Shown here: one piece after another, positions 31,514 through 40,406 of the stretch
How the letters are laid out: every line of letters begins with the position of its first letter
Position numbering within the stretch: position 1 is the first letter of the stretch
From: Bradyrhizobium sp. 195
GTDB taxonomy: Bacteria; Pseudomonadota; Alphaproteobacteria; Rhizobiales; Xanthobacteraceae
Length of the DNA stretch: 64,000 bases
Assembly (NCBI RefSeq): GCF_023101665.1
Contig: NZ_CP082161.1
Location: 7,316,001-7,380,000, forward strand
Direction: 5' to 3'
Program-made: the position numbers and the translations under genes
Notes under the pieces: generated by a model
Database searches by the model: none
What the model was told of the DNA's origin: nothing
The model's input: the letters and a program-made list of their open reading frames with translations, nothing else

Positions 31514-33370
31514 GTGAGAGTTCTGCTAGCAATTGGCTGCGACGATTACCGATCAGCTCCCCCTCTTCGGGGCGCCGTAAACGACGCCACGTCTGTCTTC
31601 TCCACACTCGTCGGGAGAGAGCATCATCAATACGATCCCGATCGGTCGAAACTTCTGATCTCCCCTACGGGCGAACAATTTCGTCAAACCATTTCATCGA
31701 TTCTCTATGAGAACCGCGAGATCACTGTTTTCACATTATACTTCGCGGGGCACGCCGTTGTTTTTGACGAAACTCTCTATCTGGCTCCGGTGGACACAGC
31801 GGTTGACCGCATCCCTGCTAGCGCTATTGGATTTCCTGATGTTCTTCGGACCACCGCGGGAGCTAGACCCAAACAAGCAAATTTTGTGATCGACGCCTGC
31901 AATGCAGCCGGTCTTGGCTTCGATATAGGGACAATTCTGAAGCGTACCATCGTGGGCAACTCAGACACGATGGGAATCTCATTCCTTGCATCGTCTGCCG
32001 CTGAGCAATCGGCCCAGGAATCACCTGAAGGAGGCAGATTCACGATCGAGTTCACGAAAATCTTGCGCGGCGAGACGTTCGTCCAGCAAGCCAGTCCATT
32101 TCTTAGCTTAGCTGAGATAGCGCAGCAGATCCAAAGCACGACAAAGCTAGATTCTCAGGCCATTTCTTATTGGTCACTCAACTTGCAAGGCCCAAATCTC
32201 TTCGCAACTAACGCAAATTTTTCAGGCCCTGCATATGCAGTGGACGACATCGCCTCCAGATTCAAAAATCAAAAAATTGAAATCGGAAAACACGCCGCGG
32301 ACTTCAAGTCCGAGCTCGCCAAAATAATAACCGGAATAAGCGAGCGCACGCTTGCAAGACGACTGGAGAATGTGTTCTCGGAAATCAAGACCGAACAACG
32401 ACCTTCCTTGATATACGGCCTAGCGGCCGGGTTGAAGCTCGAGTTGGCCGAAGCGCAGGATGTTTTTCTTGAAGCTCGGGTTCACTCAGTCCTACTCGGG
32501 CAGCTACTCGGGCTTTGTTCTCCGATCACACAATCGCCCATTGTTACGGAGATTATCGATTGGCACACTGAGGCAAACAGTCGAGCCCTACTGAGGCTTA
32601 ACGAAGCATTAGATGCAGATCGAAATGCACTCTTGGATGCGGGTTTCTCAGACCTGTACGAGCTACCTATCCGAATCTCGGACATTTTCGGATATTGCGC
32701 GCTATTCTTAATGGGACAACGGACCCCATCAATACAACTCAGCAACTTGGTCTTTGATACTGCCGAAAAAATCCTTCAGAGGTACGGAAACTCGGTTGTC
32801 GCTCTAACTGACGAGCAGGCTACCGGCTACTTACTTTTCTTGGAAACATGCAGAGCGAACAAGTGGACAAATCTTGGAGAAGAAATCGCTGGTCGGTTGT
32901 ACCATGATCTGCACGAAAACTTCGCAAGATGCGCCGACTACTCACTTAACGCAGAAAGCCAGTTCAGAGTCATTGGTGAGCGGTACAAGGAATCCTACAC
33001 TTTGACGCGCGACGTCTACAGCGCGCCGTCCGATCTAACAACCGTGATCGTCAGTTTCTGCGCGCTGCTAAATCTCGACGAAGCGATCGACGAAACTCTA
33101 ATTGAAATCGATCATACTCCGATAAACTATTTTGTTCCGACACAGATCGAGCAATTCGGCTTGTGCGGGGACATGGAAGGAACGAACTACACGCTTGCTC
33201 TCGGGCATGATTTCTGGCGCTGCATCGATCTGCGAAGGATTCTTCATGGAGATATATTTCCAAAGCTCCAATCGTCTGCCTCTCTACTTTCTTGGGAAGC
33301 ACGTTTCTGCGCTGCCGCTGGCTCGCTCGCACTAAGAGACCGCCTGCCTTGGTTTGTTGTGCGCACCTAA
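31514..33370 (+). CDS. Caspase-like (peptidase C14) protein with long C-terminal region
   Basis: 618 residues from GTG 31514, one base after the previous stop. Residues about 1-225 form a caspase/metacaspase-type domain: strand 1 with RVLLAIGCDDY, an acidic loop LRGAVNDATSVFSTL, the catalytic His in LYFAGHAV (His80), LYLAPVD after it, and the catalytic Cys in NFVIDACNAAG (Cys129). The segment SFLASSAAEQSAQESPEGGRFTIEF (about 157-181) matches the strand and loop that shape the substrate pocket. Residues about 240-618 are mostly helical, with no recognised domain and no clear TPR. Both catalytic residues are present, so it should be an active Cys protease. Fusions and pairs of this kind are common in bacterial conflict systems. 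Codon use is AT-richer than the neighbours. Confidence 0.87.
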   Translation: MRVLLAIGCDDYRSAPPLRGAVNDATSVFSTLVGREHHQYDPDRSKLLISPTGEQFRQTISSILYENREITVFTLYFAGHAVVFDETLYLAPVDTAVDRIPASAIGFPDVLRTTAGARPKQANFVIDACNAAGLGFDIGTILKRTIVGNSDTMGISFLASSAAEQSAQESPEGGRFTIEFTKILRGETFVQQASPFLSLAEIAQQIQSTTKLDSQAISYWSLNLQGPNLFATNANFSGPAYAVDDIASRFKNQKIEIGKHAADFKSELAKIITGISERTLARRLENVFSEIKTEQRPSLIYGLAAGLKLELAEAQDVFLEARVHSVLLGQLLGLCSPITQSPIVTEIIDWHTEANSRALLRLNEALDADRNALLDAGFSDLYELPIRISDIFGYCALFLMGQRTPSIQLSNLVFDTAEKILQRYGNSVVALTDEQATGYLLFLETCRANKWTNLGEEIAGRLYHDLHENFARCADYSLNAESQFRVIGERYKESYTLTRDVYSAPSDLTTVIVSFCALLNLDEAIDETLIEIDHTPINYFVPTQIEQFGLCGDMEGTNYTLALGHDFWRCIDLRRILHGDIFPKLQSSASLLSWEARFCAAAGSLALRDRLPWFVVRT

Positions 33371-33413
33371 GAATGCTACGGCGCGCTAAAGAACTACCTT
33401 GGTGAGAATTCCC

Positions 33414-35159
33414 CTAATTCTGCAGCCTCACCCCGACCATCACCACCGTCCCCTGCGAGCTCGAGCCCGCCTGATTCGAATCCAGGATGTCGTGCCGCAG
33501 CGTGCCCTTGACCCAGATGTTGCGGTTGAGCTTGTAGATCAAATTGCTTTCGAACGAGTAGGTCTTGTCGTTGCGGTTCTGGCCCTGGTAGTCGAGCGTG
33601 CCGTAGGTGAATTTGCCGACGGCGGTGAGCCAGCGGCGGAAATCGTGGTCGACCTCGGCCGAATAGGTGCGGACCAGGACGCCTGAGGAGCCGGGGATGG
33701 TGGTCTCGGCGATCTGCGTGTCGGTGAAGAATTTCACCGTGGTGAGGCCGCTCGCGTTCCAGATCAGCGAGCCCGAGGTCAAGAACCCTGCCAGCTGGCT
33801 GAGGCGCGGGTCGGTATAGTTGCGGGCGGAATAGCCGACCGAGATTTCGCCGGTGAGGATGCGCGAGAACTCAAAGGACGAGCCGACCTTGGCATAGCCG
33901 CCGTTGGAATCGCGGAAGTAGCCGTTGCGGTCGGCGGCCAAATCGTGGACGCGGGTGTCGCCCTGGATCTCGACGAATGGCTTGAGGCCGGGCTTGAGAT
34001 CGTAGGAGAAGCGCCCGATGCCGCCATATTGGTTGAAGTCGCGGTCGTTGTTGCTGAAGGTCGAGCCGTCGGTGAGCTTGGAGTCCGTGTAGGCGGTGCG
34101 ATCGACGGTGGCGCCGGCGGCGACCTGGAAGCGGTTGAAGGACTGGTCGAAGCCGACCGTCGTGCCGTAGGCGGCGTACACCGGATATTTCTGCAGGCCG
34201 GCCTGCACGTTCGGGCTGCCGGGATTGTCGGTGGCGAGCCGCAGCCGCAGTTGCGTGGTCAGCTTGAGATCGCGGTCGACGTCGAGGCGACCGTCGACAT
34301 GGCCGTTGAAATCCGGACGGTCGATCTCGACCGGCGAAGGCGAGGCAAAACCGCCGATCGTTGCCGGCATGTTGTTGGTGTAGCCGGAGAACGAGCCGCG
34401 CAAATCGGCGACCAGCGCGTGACGCTCCCAGTCGGACATCACCACAAGATCGGGTGCGACGACGTAGAGCGGCGAGCCGATCGGCTTGTTGAGACGCGCA
34501 GGATTGGTGTCATAGCCAGTGGATAGCTCGAGCCCGCCCTTGATCAGGAAGCTGCCGGCATAGTCGCCGACGGCTCCGAAGGCATCGTCATCCGCCTTGA
34601 GGCGGCGGCGCTGCGGCTGGCCGGGCACGGTGCCCGCCATCGCCGCCGGCACGGGCGCCTTGTTCGCGGAGGCAGATGGCGGCGGCGCGATCCGCGGCAG
34701 GCCGAGCGTGGATGGCGGCGGCGCTGTCGTCGGAACCGGCGAGCCGGGACCAGCCGCGCGCTTCGGCTTCGGCTGACCGGGATAGAGCTTGGGCTGCTGT
34801 CGCTTGCGGTTGAGCGAGTCGTAGCCGGAGCCGCTCGCGCCGGTGGCGGCCGGAAGGCCATAGGTCGGGACCTGGCCGATGCGCGAGGTCGCCGGCGTTT
34901 GCTGGCGCTTGCGCGGATCGGCACTGGGATCGGGTAGCGCCGGCAGCGCATCCGACGGCGCCTGCGGCACGCCCGCCGTGCGGCGGGTCGGCAGCGTCTC
35001 GGGCGAGGCGAAGCCGCCCCGGTTAGGGTTGAACAGATCGGGCGTGAGGCTCTGGGCGGCCGTGGGCGCGCTTCCAAGGGTCGTCAGTGCAAGGCACGGC
35101 AAAGCAGCGCGCAGGAATTGCGCGCGTTTGCTCCGGCTGGTGCCTGGAGACGACCCCAC
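33414..35159 (-). CDS. Outer-membrane beta-barrel protein
   Basis: 581 residues from GTG 35159, with a signal peptide (about 1-36, SAPTAAQS). Residues about 40-190 are Pro- and Ala-rich and low in order. The rest (about 200-581) is made of alternating hydrophobic/polar strands with aromatic ends (for example VYAAYGTTVGFDQSFNRFQVAAGATVDRTAY). It finishes with GTVVMVGVRLQN rather than a C-terminal Phe. This suits an outer-membrane barrel of the BBP2/omp group often seen in Bradyrhizobium near genes for envelope or polysaccharide synthesis. The arabinose-phosphate isomerase gene is divergent from it. Role unknown, possibly a porin or export channel. Confidence 0.83.
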   Translation of the reverse strand: MGSSPGTSRSKRAQFLRAALPCLALTTLGSAPTAAQSLTPDLFNPNRGGFASPETLPTRRTAGVPQAPSDALPALPDPSADPRKRQQTPATSRIGQVPTYGLPAATGASGSGYDSLNRKRQQPKLYPGQPKPKRAAGPGSPVPTTAPPPSTLGLPRIAPPPSASANKAPVPAAMAGTVPGQPQRRRLKADDDAFGAVGDYAGSFLIKGGLELSTGYDTNPARLNKPIGSPLYVVAPDLVVMSDWERHALVADLRGSFSGYTNNMPATIGGFASPSPVEIDRPDFNGHVDGRLDVDRDLKLTTQLRLRLATDNPGSPNVQAGLQKYPVYAAYGTTVGFDQSFNRFQVAAGATVDRTAYTDSKLTDGSTFSNNDRDFNQYGGIGRFSYDLKPGLKPFVEIQGDTRVHDLAADRNGYFRDSNGGYAKVGSSFEFSRILTGEISVGYSARNYTDPRLSQLAGFLTSGSLIWNASGLTTVKFFTDTQIAETTIPGSSGVLVRTYSAEVDHDFRRWLTAVGKFTYGTLDYQGQNRNDKTYSFESNLIYKLNRNIWVKGTLRHDILDSNQAGSSSQGTVVMVGVRLQN

Positions 35160-35351
35160 GATCGAATAACTCCAACGAAATCAAACACTTTCGCGATCGT
35201 CCCCGCCGGCTGGCGGGAACCATCGTTAATGGAGTTAAAACAATTATGGTTAATGACCCGTTGAGGCTCTTCGCGCGCTCGTCGCCTCCAGCACCGCGGC
35301 GTGCTAATGAGGCGCCGACCGGGCGAACGCGCCCTCCTCCCTGGACAGAGC

Positions 35352-36359
35352 ATGCCGAGTTCGAAACCGCTGATGACCGCATCATCCGGCCTCATCCCTG
35401 ACAGCATCGAATCCGCGCTCCGCACGCTGGAGACGGAGAGCGGCGGCATCAACGCGCTCGCAGCTGCCCTGCGCGGCCCGCTGGGCGGGACGTTTGCGAG
35501 GGCTGTCGACCTGATCCGCAACGCCAAGGGCCGCGTCATCGTCACTGGGCTCGGCAAATCCGGCCACATGGGGCGCAAGATCGCCGCGACGCTGGCCTCG
35601 ACCGGCACCCCCGCCTTCTTCGTGCACGCCGCCGAGGCCGGTCATGGCGACCTCGGCATGATCACCACCGACGACGTCATCATGGCGCTGTCCTGGTCCG
35701 GCGAGCAGCCGGAGATGAAGAACGTCGTGAACTATTCCGCGCGCTTCGCCATTCCCATGATCGCGGTGACCTCGAACGCAGCCTCCTCGCTCGGACAAGC
35801 CGCCGACATCGTGATCGAGCTGCCGAAGGCGCGCGAGGCCTGCCCGCACAATCTGGCGCCGACCACCTCGACCATGATGCAGGTCGCGGTCGGCGACGCC
35901 ATCGCGATCGCGCTGCTCGAAGGCCGCGGCTTCACCGCGCTGGAGTTCGCGCATTTCCACCCCGGCGGCAAGCTGGGCGCGATGCTGAAATTCGTCCGCG
36001 ACTACATGCGCACGGGCGCCGAGATCCCGCTCAAGCCTGAAGGCACCAAGATGTCGGAGGCCGTGGTCGAGATGTCGGCCAAGGGCCTCGGCTGCGTCTG
36101 CATCGTCAACGAAGCGAACGAGGTCGCGGGCATCATCACCGACGGTGATTTGCGCCGCCACATGCGCCCCGACCTGCTGACGGCATCGGTCGACGACATC
36201 ATGACGAAGCAGCCGAAAACGGTGCCGCCCTCGATGCTCGCCACCGAGATGATCGAGGTGCTGAACACAAGCAAGATCACGACGCTGGTCGTGACCGAAG
36301 CGGGCAAGGTGGTGGGCATCGTGCATCTGCACGATCTGCTGCGGGCGGGCGTGGCGTAA
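35352..36359 (+). CDS. kdsD: D-arabinose 5-phosphate isomerase (KpsF/GutQ family)
   Basis: 335 residues from ATG 35352. The SIS domain (about 25-190) has VIVTGLGKSGHMGRKIAATLAS with the catalytic His region and ALSWSGEQPEMKNVV; ACPHNLAPTTSTMMQVAVGDAIAIALL follows. Two CBS domains complete the protein (about 215-335), with GVVEMS-like and GIITDGDLRRHM motifs. It converts ribulose 5-phosphate to arabinose 5-phosphate, the first step to Kdo of lipopolysaccharide. AT-rich sequence with several TTAA motifs lies upstream, between it and the divergent outer-membrane gene. Confidence 0.93.
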   Translation: MPSSKPLMTASSGLIPDSIESALRTLETESGGINALAAALRGPLGGTFARAVDLIRNAKGRVIVTGLGKSGHMGRKIAATLASTGTPAFFVHAAEAGHGDLGMITTDDVIMALSWSGEQPEMKNVVNYSARFAIPMIAVTSNAASSLGQAADIVIELPKAREACPHNLAPTTSTMMQVAVGDAIAIALLEGRGFTALEFAHFHPGGKLGAMLKFVRDYMRTGAEIPLKPEGTKMSEAVVEMSAKGLGCVCIVNEANEVAGIITDGDLRRHMRPDLLTASVDDIMTKQPKTVPPSMLATEMIEVLNTSKITTLVVTEAGKVVGIVHLHDLLRAGVA

Positions 36360-36380
36360 GCACGCGGTTTCTCTCCGCGC

Positions 36381-36485
36381 CGTCATTCCGGGGCGCGCCG
36401 CTTGGGCGCGAACCCGGAATCCATTCATCTCCGAGGTTGCCGCTCGGTGGATTCCGGGTTCACGCTTCGCGTGCCCCGGAATGAC
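36381..36485. repeat. Dispersed palindromic repeat (CGTCATTCCGGGGCGCG type)
   Basis: The left arm CGTCATTCCGGGGCGCG and the right arm ending GTGCCCCGGAATGACAG are inverted, with an inner pair around AACCCGGAATCCA/TGGATTCCGGGTT. A second copy is at 58969-59073. Confidence 0.92.
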
Positions 36486-36513
36486 AGCGAGAGCGTGGCG
36501 CGCCTCCCTCCTC

Positions 36514-36599
36514 CGTCATTGCGAGCGTAGCGAAGCAATCCAGGCTGCCTCCGCAGATGCAGTCTGGATTGCTTCGTCGCTTCGCTCCTCGCAATGACG
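36514..36599. repeat. Dispersed palindromic repeat (CGTCATTGCGAGC type)
   Basis: Same family as at 19978 and 29074. It stands 28 bases after the other repeat family, so two types are stacked between the convergent genes kdsD and the CMD-family gene. Confidence 0.93.
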
Positions 36600-36608
36600 C
36601 GGTGAGAG

Positions 36609-37160
36609 CTACGCCGGAAACCGCGCGGCGCTCTCCTCCAGAGGCAGCCGCAGCCCGTTCGCCAGATAGGACACCGTGCGGTAGAAGCCGCACAGCAGCA
36701 TAATCTCCAGAATTTGTGCCTCGTCGTAGTGTGCCGACAGCGCCGCGAACTCCTCGTCGGTCAACGTCGCGTGCGCGTGCAGCGCGTCGACCGCTGCAAT
36801 CAGGGCCTGCTCTGCCGGCGACCAGCAGGATGAAGCTGCATCGCCTTGCACGGTGGCGCGGATCTCTTGCTCGCTGAGCCGCGCAGGCCCGGCAAAGATC
36901 GCGACATGCACGCCCCATTCATATTCGCATTTGGTCAGCGCACAGGTGCGGTCGATGACGATCTCGCGCTGGCGGAGCGACAGCGGACCGGGATCGAGCA
37001 GGCCGCCGGCACGAAACTTGTCCCAGGCGCGGCTGTGCCCCGCCATCACCCGGAACAGCATCAGCGGCGGCGCGCCGCGCATGATGCGGTCGAACTGCGC
37101 CTGGATCGCCGGGGGATAAGGCGGGGTGAGGGGGGCGATGCGCGGCGTGAATTGGGACAT
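36609..37160 (-). CDS. Carboxymuconolactone decarboxylase (CMD) / AhpD-like protein
   Basis: 183 residues, all-helical. The CMD core is visible: LSLRQREIVIDRTCALTKCEYEWGVHVAIFA (about 61-91), with the E-x-x-I...C-x4-C-x4-W-x-x-H pattern of this family, then EQALIAAVDALHAHATLTDEEFAAL and ILEIMLLCGFYRTVSYLANGLRLP. Related proteins are peroxidases, lactone decarboxylases or enzymes of unknown activity. It is divergent from an HxlR-type regulator, and the gap contains two matching palindromes, so it is probably repressed or induced by that regulator in response to a reactive electrophile. Confidence 0.87.
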   Translation of the reverse strand: MSQFTPRIAPLTPPYPPAIQAQFDRIMRGAPPLMLFRVMAGHSRAWDKFRAGGLLDPGPLSLRQREIVIDRTCALTKCEYEWGVHVAIFAGPARLSEQEIRATVQGDAASSCWSPAEQALIAAVDALHAHATLTDEEFAALSAHYDEAQILEIMLLCGFYRTVSYLANGLRLPLEESAARFPA

Positions 37161-37172
37161 TGGCCGCCTCTC

Positions 37173-37213
37173 TTGCTACACTTATCGTAGCAATACGCTA
37201 CATTATTTGTAGC
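37173..37213. promoter_or_regulatory. Twin operators, TTGCTAC-N7-GTAGCAA
   Basis: Two inverted repeats lie in the 71-base gap between divergent genes. The first is TTGCTAC-N7-GTAGCAA (37173-37193, perfect). The second is GCTAC-N7-GTAGC (37197-37213), with partial outer matches (CGCTAC...GTAGCA). Their centres (37183 and 37205) are 22 bases, two helical turns, apart, so two dimers could bind the same face. HxlR regulators bind such dyads. Confidence 0.75.
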
Positions 37214-37231
37214 AATGCGCAAGGGGCGACG

Positions 37232-37573
37232 ATGTCGAAACGGGCAAACATGAAAACGCGTCCGGCGCGGGGATCGCGCACCGGACGGCCGATCATGGCG
37301 CTGCTGGACCTGCTCGGCCGGCGTTGGAGCCTGCGAATATTGTGGGAATTGCGCGGCGAGCCCCTCACCTCCCGCGTATTACGCACCGCCTGCGACGAGG
37401 CCTCACCGACAGTGCTGCAAGCGCGGCTGACGGAGTTGCGCGAAGCAGGATTCGTCGAGCTCGGCGAAGGCGGAGGTTATGGACTGACGCCGCTGGGGCG
37501 AGAATTGTGCGAGACGTTCATGCCGCTGCACCGGTTTGCGGAAAGGTGGCGCAGCAAGACCAATGCCTATTGA
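37232..37573 (+). CDS. HxlR-family winged-helix transcriptional regulator
   Basis: 113 residues from ATG 37232, with GGGG upstream. The HxlR winged-helix domain is clear: IMALLDLLGRRWSLRILWELRGEPLTSRVLRTACDEASPTVLQARLTELREAGFVEL (about 21-77), then GGGYGLTPLGREL. Family members usually sense electrophiles or redox stress through Cys; here Cys at about 54 and 92 are available. It probably binds the twin operators just upstream and controls itself and the CMD gene. Confidence 0.9.
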   Translation: MSKRANMKTRPARGSRTGRPIMALLDLLGRRWSLRILWELRGEPLTSRVLRTACDEASPTVLQARLTELREAGFVELGEGGGYGLTPLGRELCETFMPLHRFAERWRSKTNAY

Positions 37574-37595
37574 AACGACGCTGCGCCAACAACCT

Positions 37596-37682
37596 CGTCA
37601 TTGCGAGCGCAGCGAAGCGATCCAGAATCTTTCCGCGGAGAAATTCTGGGTTGCTTCGTCGCAAGAGCTCCTCGCAATGACG
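37596..37682. repeat. Dispersed palindromic repeat (CGTCATTGCGAGC type)
   Basis: Same family as at 19978; the stop codon of nfeD (37688) lies only 6 bases beyond it, between convergent genes. Confidence 0.92.
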
Positions 37683-37687
37683 GCGCC

Positions 37688-38131
37688 CTACGCCGCGGCG
37701 ACCGTCAGATTTGCACCATCCACCCGCACCACCTTCACCCGCGTTCCGGCCGGCGTGTCGGGGCCCGCGACGCGCCACACCGTGTCCCCGATGCGCACGG
37801 TGCCGCTGCCGTCGACGATCGGCTTCTCCAGGGTGAACTCGCGCCCGAGCAGCGCCTCGGTACGCCTGTTGAGGAAGGGACTGGCGCTCGCATCGCTCTT
37901 CGGCCGGGCGAGGCGGCGCCACACCGGCACGGCGGCCGCGGCGAAAACCGCAAACATCACGAGCTGGATCTGCCAGGACACGGCAACGGTGAACGAGATC
38001 AACCCCACCAGCAGCGCGGCGAGCCCGAGCCAGAACAGGAAGATGCCCGGCGCCAGCACCTCCAGCGCCATCAGGATGAAGCCGAAGATCAGCCAGTTCC
38101 AGCTGCCGAGCGATACGAACATGTCGGTCAT
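37688..38131 (-). CDS. NfeD-family membrane protein
   Basis: 147 residues from ATG 38131, chosen over an ATG 6 codons earlier because GGAAGG precedes it. Three to four transmembrane helices (about 8-75: WNWLIFGFILMALEVLAPGIFLFWLGLAALLVGLI) are followed by an OB-fold domain (about 90-147: LLGREFTLEKPIVDGSGTVRIGDTVWRVAG). This is the short NfeD form without a protease domain. It is encoded 54 bases after an SPFH protein on the same strand; NfeD and SPFH/stomatin proteins form membrane complexes linked to lipid domains and protein quality control. Confidence 0.9.
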   Translation of the reverse strand: MTDMFVSLGSWNWLIFGFILMALEVLAPGIFLFWLGLAALLVGLISFTVAVSWQIQLVMFAVFAAAAVPVWRRLARPKSDASASPFLNRRTEALLGREFTLEKPIVDGSGTVRIGDTVWRVAGPDTPAGTRVKVVRVDGANLTVAAA

Positions 38132-38185
38132 GACACGACCTTCCATCATTGGCGCATGCCCCTATCGAAGGACATGCGCCGGTGA

Positions 38186-39190
38186 CTATCCCTGCCGCGG
38201 CGGCACCGCCGGCGGCGTGCTGCCGGTCGGCGGCACTGAGCCGGGGCGCCGAGCGGCGGCCGCTGCAGAGGCGGCGCTCTCGCCGAACGTCGCCTTGGCA
38301 ATCTCGCCGATGCCGGCGAGCGAACCGAGCATGCTCGTCGCTTCCATCGGCAGCATGATGATCTTCTGGTTCGGCGCCTCCGCGAACTGGCCGAACGCCT
38401 TGATATATTTGTCGGCGATGAAATAGTTCAACGCGGCGACGTCGCCCTTGGAAATGGCTTCGCTCACCATCTGAGTGGCCTTCGCCTCGGCCTCCGCCGA
38501 ACGCTCGCGTGCCTCGGCGTCGCGGAACGCGGCTTCCTTGCGGCCCTCGGCCTGCAGGATCTGGCCCTGCTTGGCGCCCTCGGCGCGCAGGATCTCCGAC
38601 TGGCGCTGGCCTTCGGCGGCGAGAATGTCGGCGCGCTTGACGCGCTCGGCCTTCATCTGCCGTCCCATCGCTTCGACGAGATCGGCCGGCGGCACGATGT
38701 CCTTGATCTCGATGCGATTGACCTTGACGCCCCAGGGCGAGACCGCGGCGTCGACGACGCGGAGCAGGCGCTCGTTGATCTCGTCGCGATGCGATAGCAC
38801 CTGGTCGAGATCCATCGAGCCCATCACCGAGCGGATGTTGGTCATGGTCAGAACCGTGATGGCCTGCGTCAGATTGGCGACCTCGTAGCTCGCCTTCGCG
38901 GCATCGAACACCTGATAGAAGGCAACGCCGTCCACCGTCACGGTAGCGTTGTCCTTGGTGATGACCTCCTGCTCGGGAATGTCGATCACCTGCTCCATCA
39001 TGTTGATCTTGCGCCCGACGCGGTCGAAATAGGGCACGATCAGATTGAGCCCGGGGCTGAGCGTCTGGGTGTATTTGCCGAACCGCTCGATGGTCCAGTC
39101 ATAGCCCTGCGGCACCGTCTTCACACCGGCCACCAGCGTGACGATGACGAGCAACACCAGAACAATCGCGAAAATGTCGAAACCGCTCAT
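38186..39190 (-). CDS. SPFH/stomatin (band 7) family protein
   Basis: 334 residues from ATG 39190, with a GGAGG site; in-frame upstream Met codons lie in non-coding sequence. One N-terminal transmembrane helix (about 5-23). The SPFH domain covers about 24-200 (VPQGYDWTIERFGKYTQTLSPGLNLIVPYFDRVG and DLDQVLSHRDEINERLL, a signature of the QmcA/stomatin group). A long Ala/Glu-rich coiled coil follows (about 195-265: AEGQRQSEILRAEGAKQGQILQ). The tail is Pro- and Ala-rich. It should oligomerise under the membrane and work with NfeD. Confidence 0.92.
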   Translation of the reverse strand: MSGFDIFAIVLVLLVIVTLVAGVKTVPQGYDWTIERFGKYTQTLSPGLNLIVPYFDRVGRKINMMEQVIDIPEQEVITKDNATVTVDGVAFYQVFDAAKASYEVANLTQAITVLTMTNIRSVMGSMDLDQVLSHRDEINERLLRVVDAAVSPWGVKVNRIEIKDIVPPADLVEAMGRQMKAERVKRADILAAEGQRQSEILRAEGAKQGQILQAEGRKEAAFRDAEARERSAEAEAKATQMVSEAISKGDVAALNYFIADKYIKAFGQFAEAPNQKIIMLPMEATSMLGSLAGIGEIAKATFGESAASAAAAARRPGSVPPTGSTPPAVPPRQG

Positions 39191-39418
39191 ATATCCTCCA
39201 AGGCAGGAAAAAGACCCTTCCCGCGCTGTCATTGGTCGGGATCGCAACCCTACCGGTTCAGCGGTCGCAAGTAACGTCGGTACCGGCGCAATTCTGGACA
39301 AGACGGATGGAGAGTGAGCGGTCTCGATATGTATTTGCGGAAGGCCCTTGAAAGCGCGCAGGCTCAGACCTAGCGACAAACTTAACACATCCGGCCATGG
39401 GTCCCGCTGGGGGCGGCA

Positions 39419-40396
39419 TCATTCGATGACATCGTTCGCGATGGCGAGCAGGCCCGCGGGAAGCGTGACGGCAAGCGCCTTGGCCGTCTTCAGGTTGATC
39501 GTCAGCTCGAACCTGGTCGGATTCTGGACCGGCAGATCGGCCGCCTGCGCGCCCCTGAGGATGCGGTCGATGTAGGAGGCGGCGCGGCGCAGTTGCTCGG
39601 CGCTGTCGGTGCTGTAGGACATCAGCCCGCCTTCCTCGACGAAGGTCCGGCTCCAGAACACCGCCGGCAAGCGAGCCTCGCCGATCGTCGCCAGCAGTTG
39701 TGCGCGATTGGCCATGGTGAAGAAATCAGGCAGGACCAAGAAGCCGCCGTCCTTGCGCGTAGCCAGTGCCGCGATCGAGCCGGCGTCGTTCACGGGCGCA
39801 GGCTCGACGGCCACGTGAAGCGTCCGCGCGGCGTCTTCGACCGTGCGCAGCATCAGGGGCGCGAACGGCGCGGTCTCGGGATTGTAGACGACGAAGACGC
39901 GGCGAACGGGTGGCGCCACCTGCGTCAGCATCTCCAGCCATTTGCCGGCGAGCGGGCCGTCGTAATCGGTGAAGCCGGTGACGTTGCCGCCGGGATGCGC
40001 GAGGTTTTCGACAAAGCCCTGGCTGACGGGATCGGTGACGACGGCGAACACAATCGGGATCGTCGTGGTGCGCCGGCGCAACTCCTCGACCGAGGGCGTG
40101 CCGACCGCGAGCAGGATGTCGGGCTTGAGCGCGATCAACTCGTCCGCGAGCTGAGCGATGCGCGCGCGGTCGCCGCCACCGCTGCGCCAGTCGATCTTGA
40201 GGTTGTCGCGCTCCTTCCAGCCGTGGCCGGCAAGGGCCTCGACCAGGACCATGCTGCGCGTCTGTCCGATCGCATCATCGGCAGCCGTGACCGAGAGTAC
40301 GCCGAGCCGCCGCGTCGCGTTCGGCTGCTGCGCCAGCGCCGCGGTCGGCAGCGCCGCGATCATCCCAAGAAGCGCCAGGCACCGGCGGCGGTTCAT
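39419..40396 (-). CDS. ABC-type substrate-binding protein (ABC_sub_bind / DUF534 family)
   Basis: 325 residues, with a signal peptide (about 1-22, ALAQQ). The family core is complete: LGVLSVT near 31, EALAGHGWKERDNLKIDWRSGGGDRARIAQLADELIALKPDILLAVG, IPIVFAVVTDPVSQGFVENLAHPGGNVTGF (about 110-140) and the C-terminal AASYIDRILRGAQAADLPVQNPTRFELTINLKTAKALAVTLP. This group is very numerous in Bradyrhizobium and usually lacks its own permease, as here. Ligand unknown. It ends transcription into no close neighbour; ferrochelatase lies 10 bases upstream on the same strand and is probably co-transcribed. Confidence 0.88.
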   Translation of the reverse strand: MNRRRCLALLGMIAALPTAALAQQPNATRRLGVLSVTAADDAIGQTRSMVLVEALAGHGWKERDNLKIDWRSGGGDRARIAQLADELIALKPDILLAVGTPSVEELRRRTTTIPIVFAVVTDPVSQGFVENLAHPGGNVTGFTDYDGPLAGKWLEMLTQVAPPVRRVFVVYNPETAPFAPLMLRTVEDAARTLHVAVEPAPVNDAGSIAALATRKDGGFLVLPDFFTMANRAQLLATIGEARLPAVFWSRTFVEEGGLMSYSTDSAEQLRRAASYIDRILRGAQAADLPVQNPTRFELTINLKTAKALAVTLPAGLLAIANDVIE

Positions 40397-40406
40397 GGGG
40401 CGCTCA

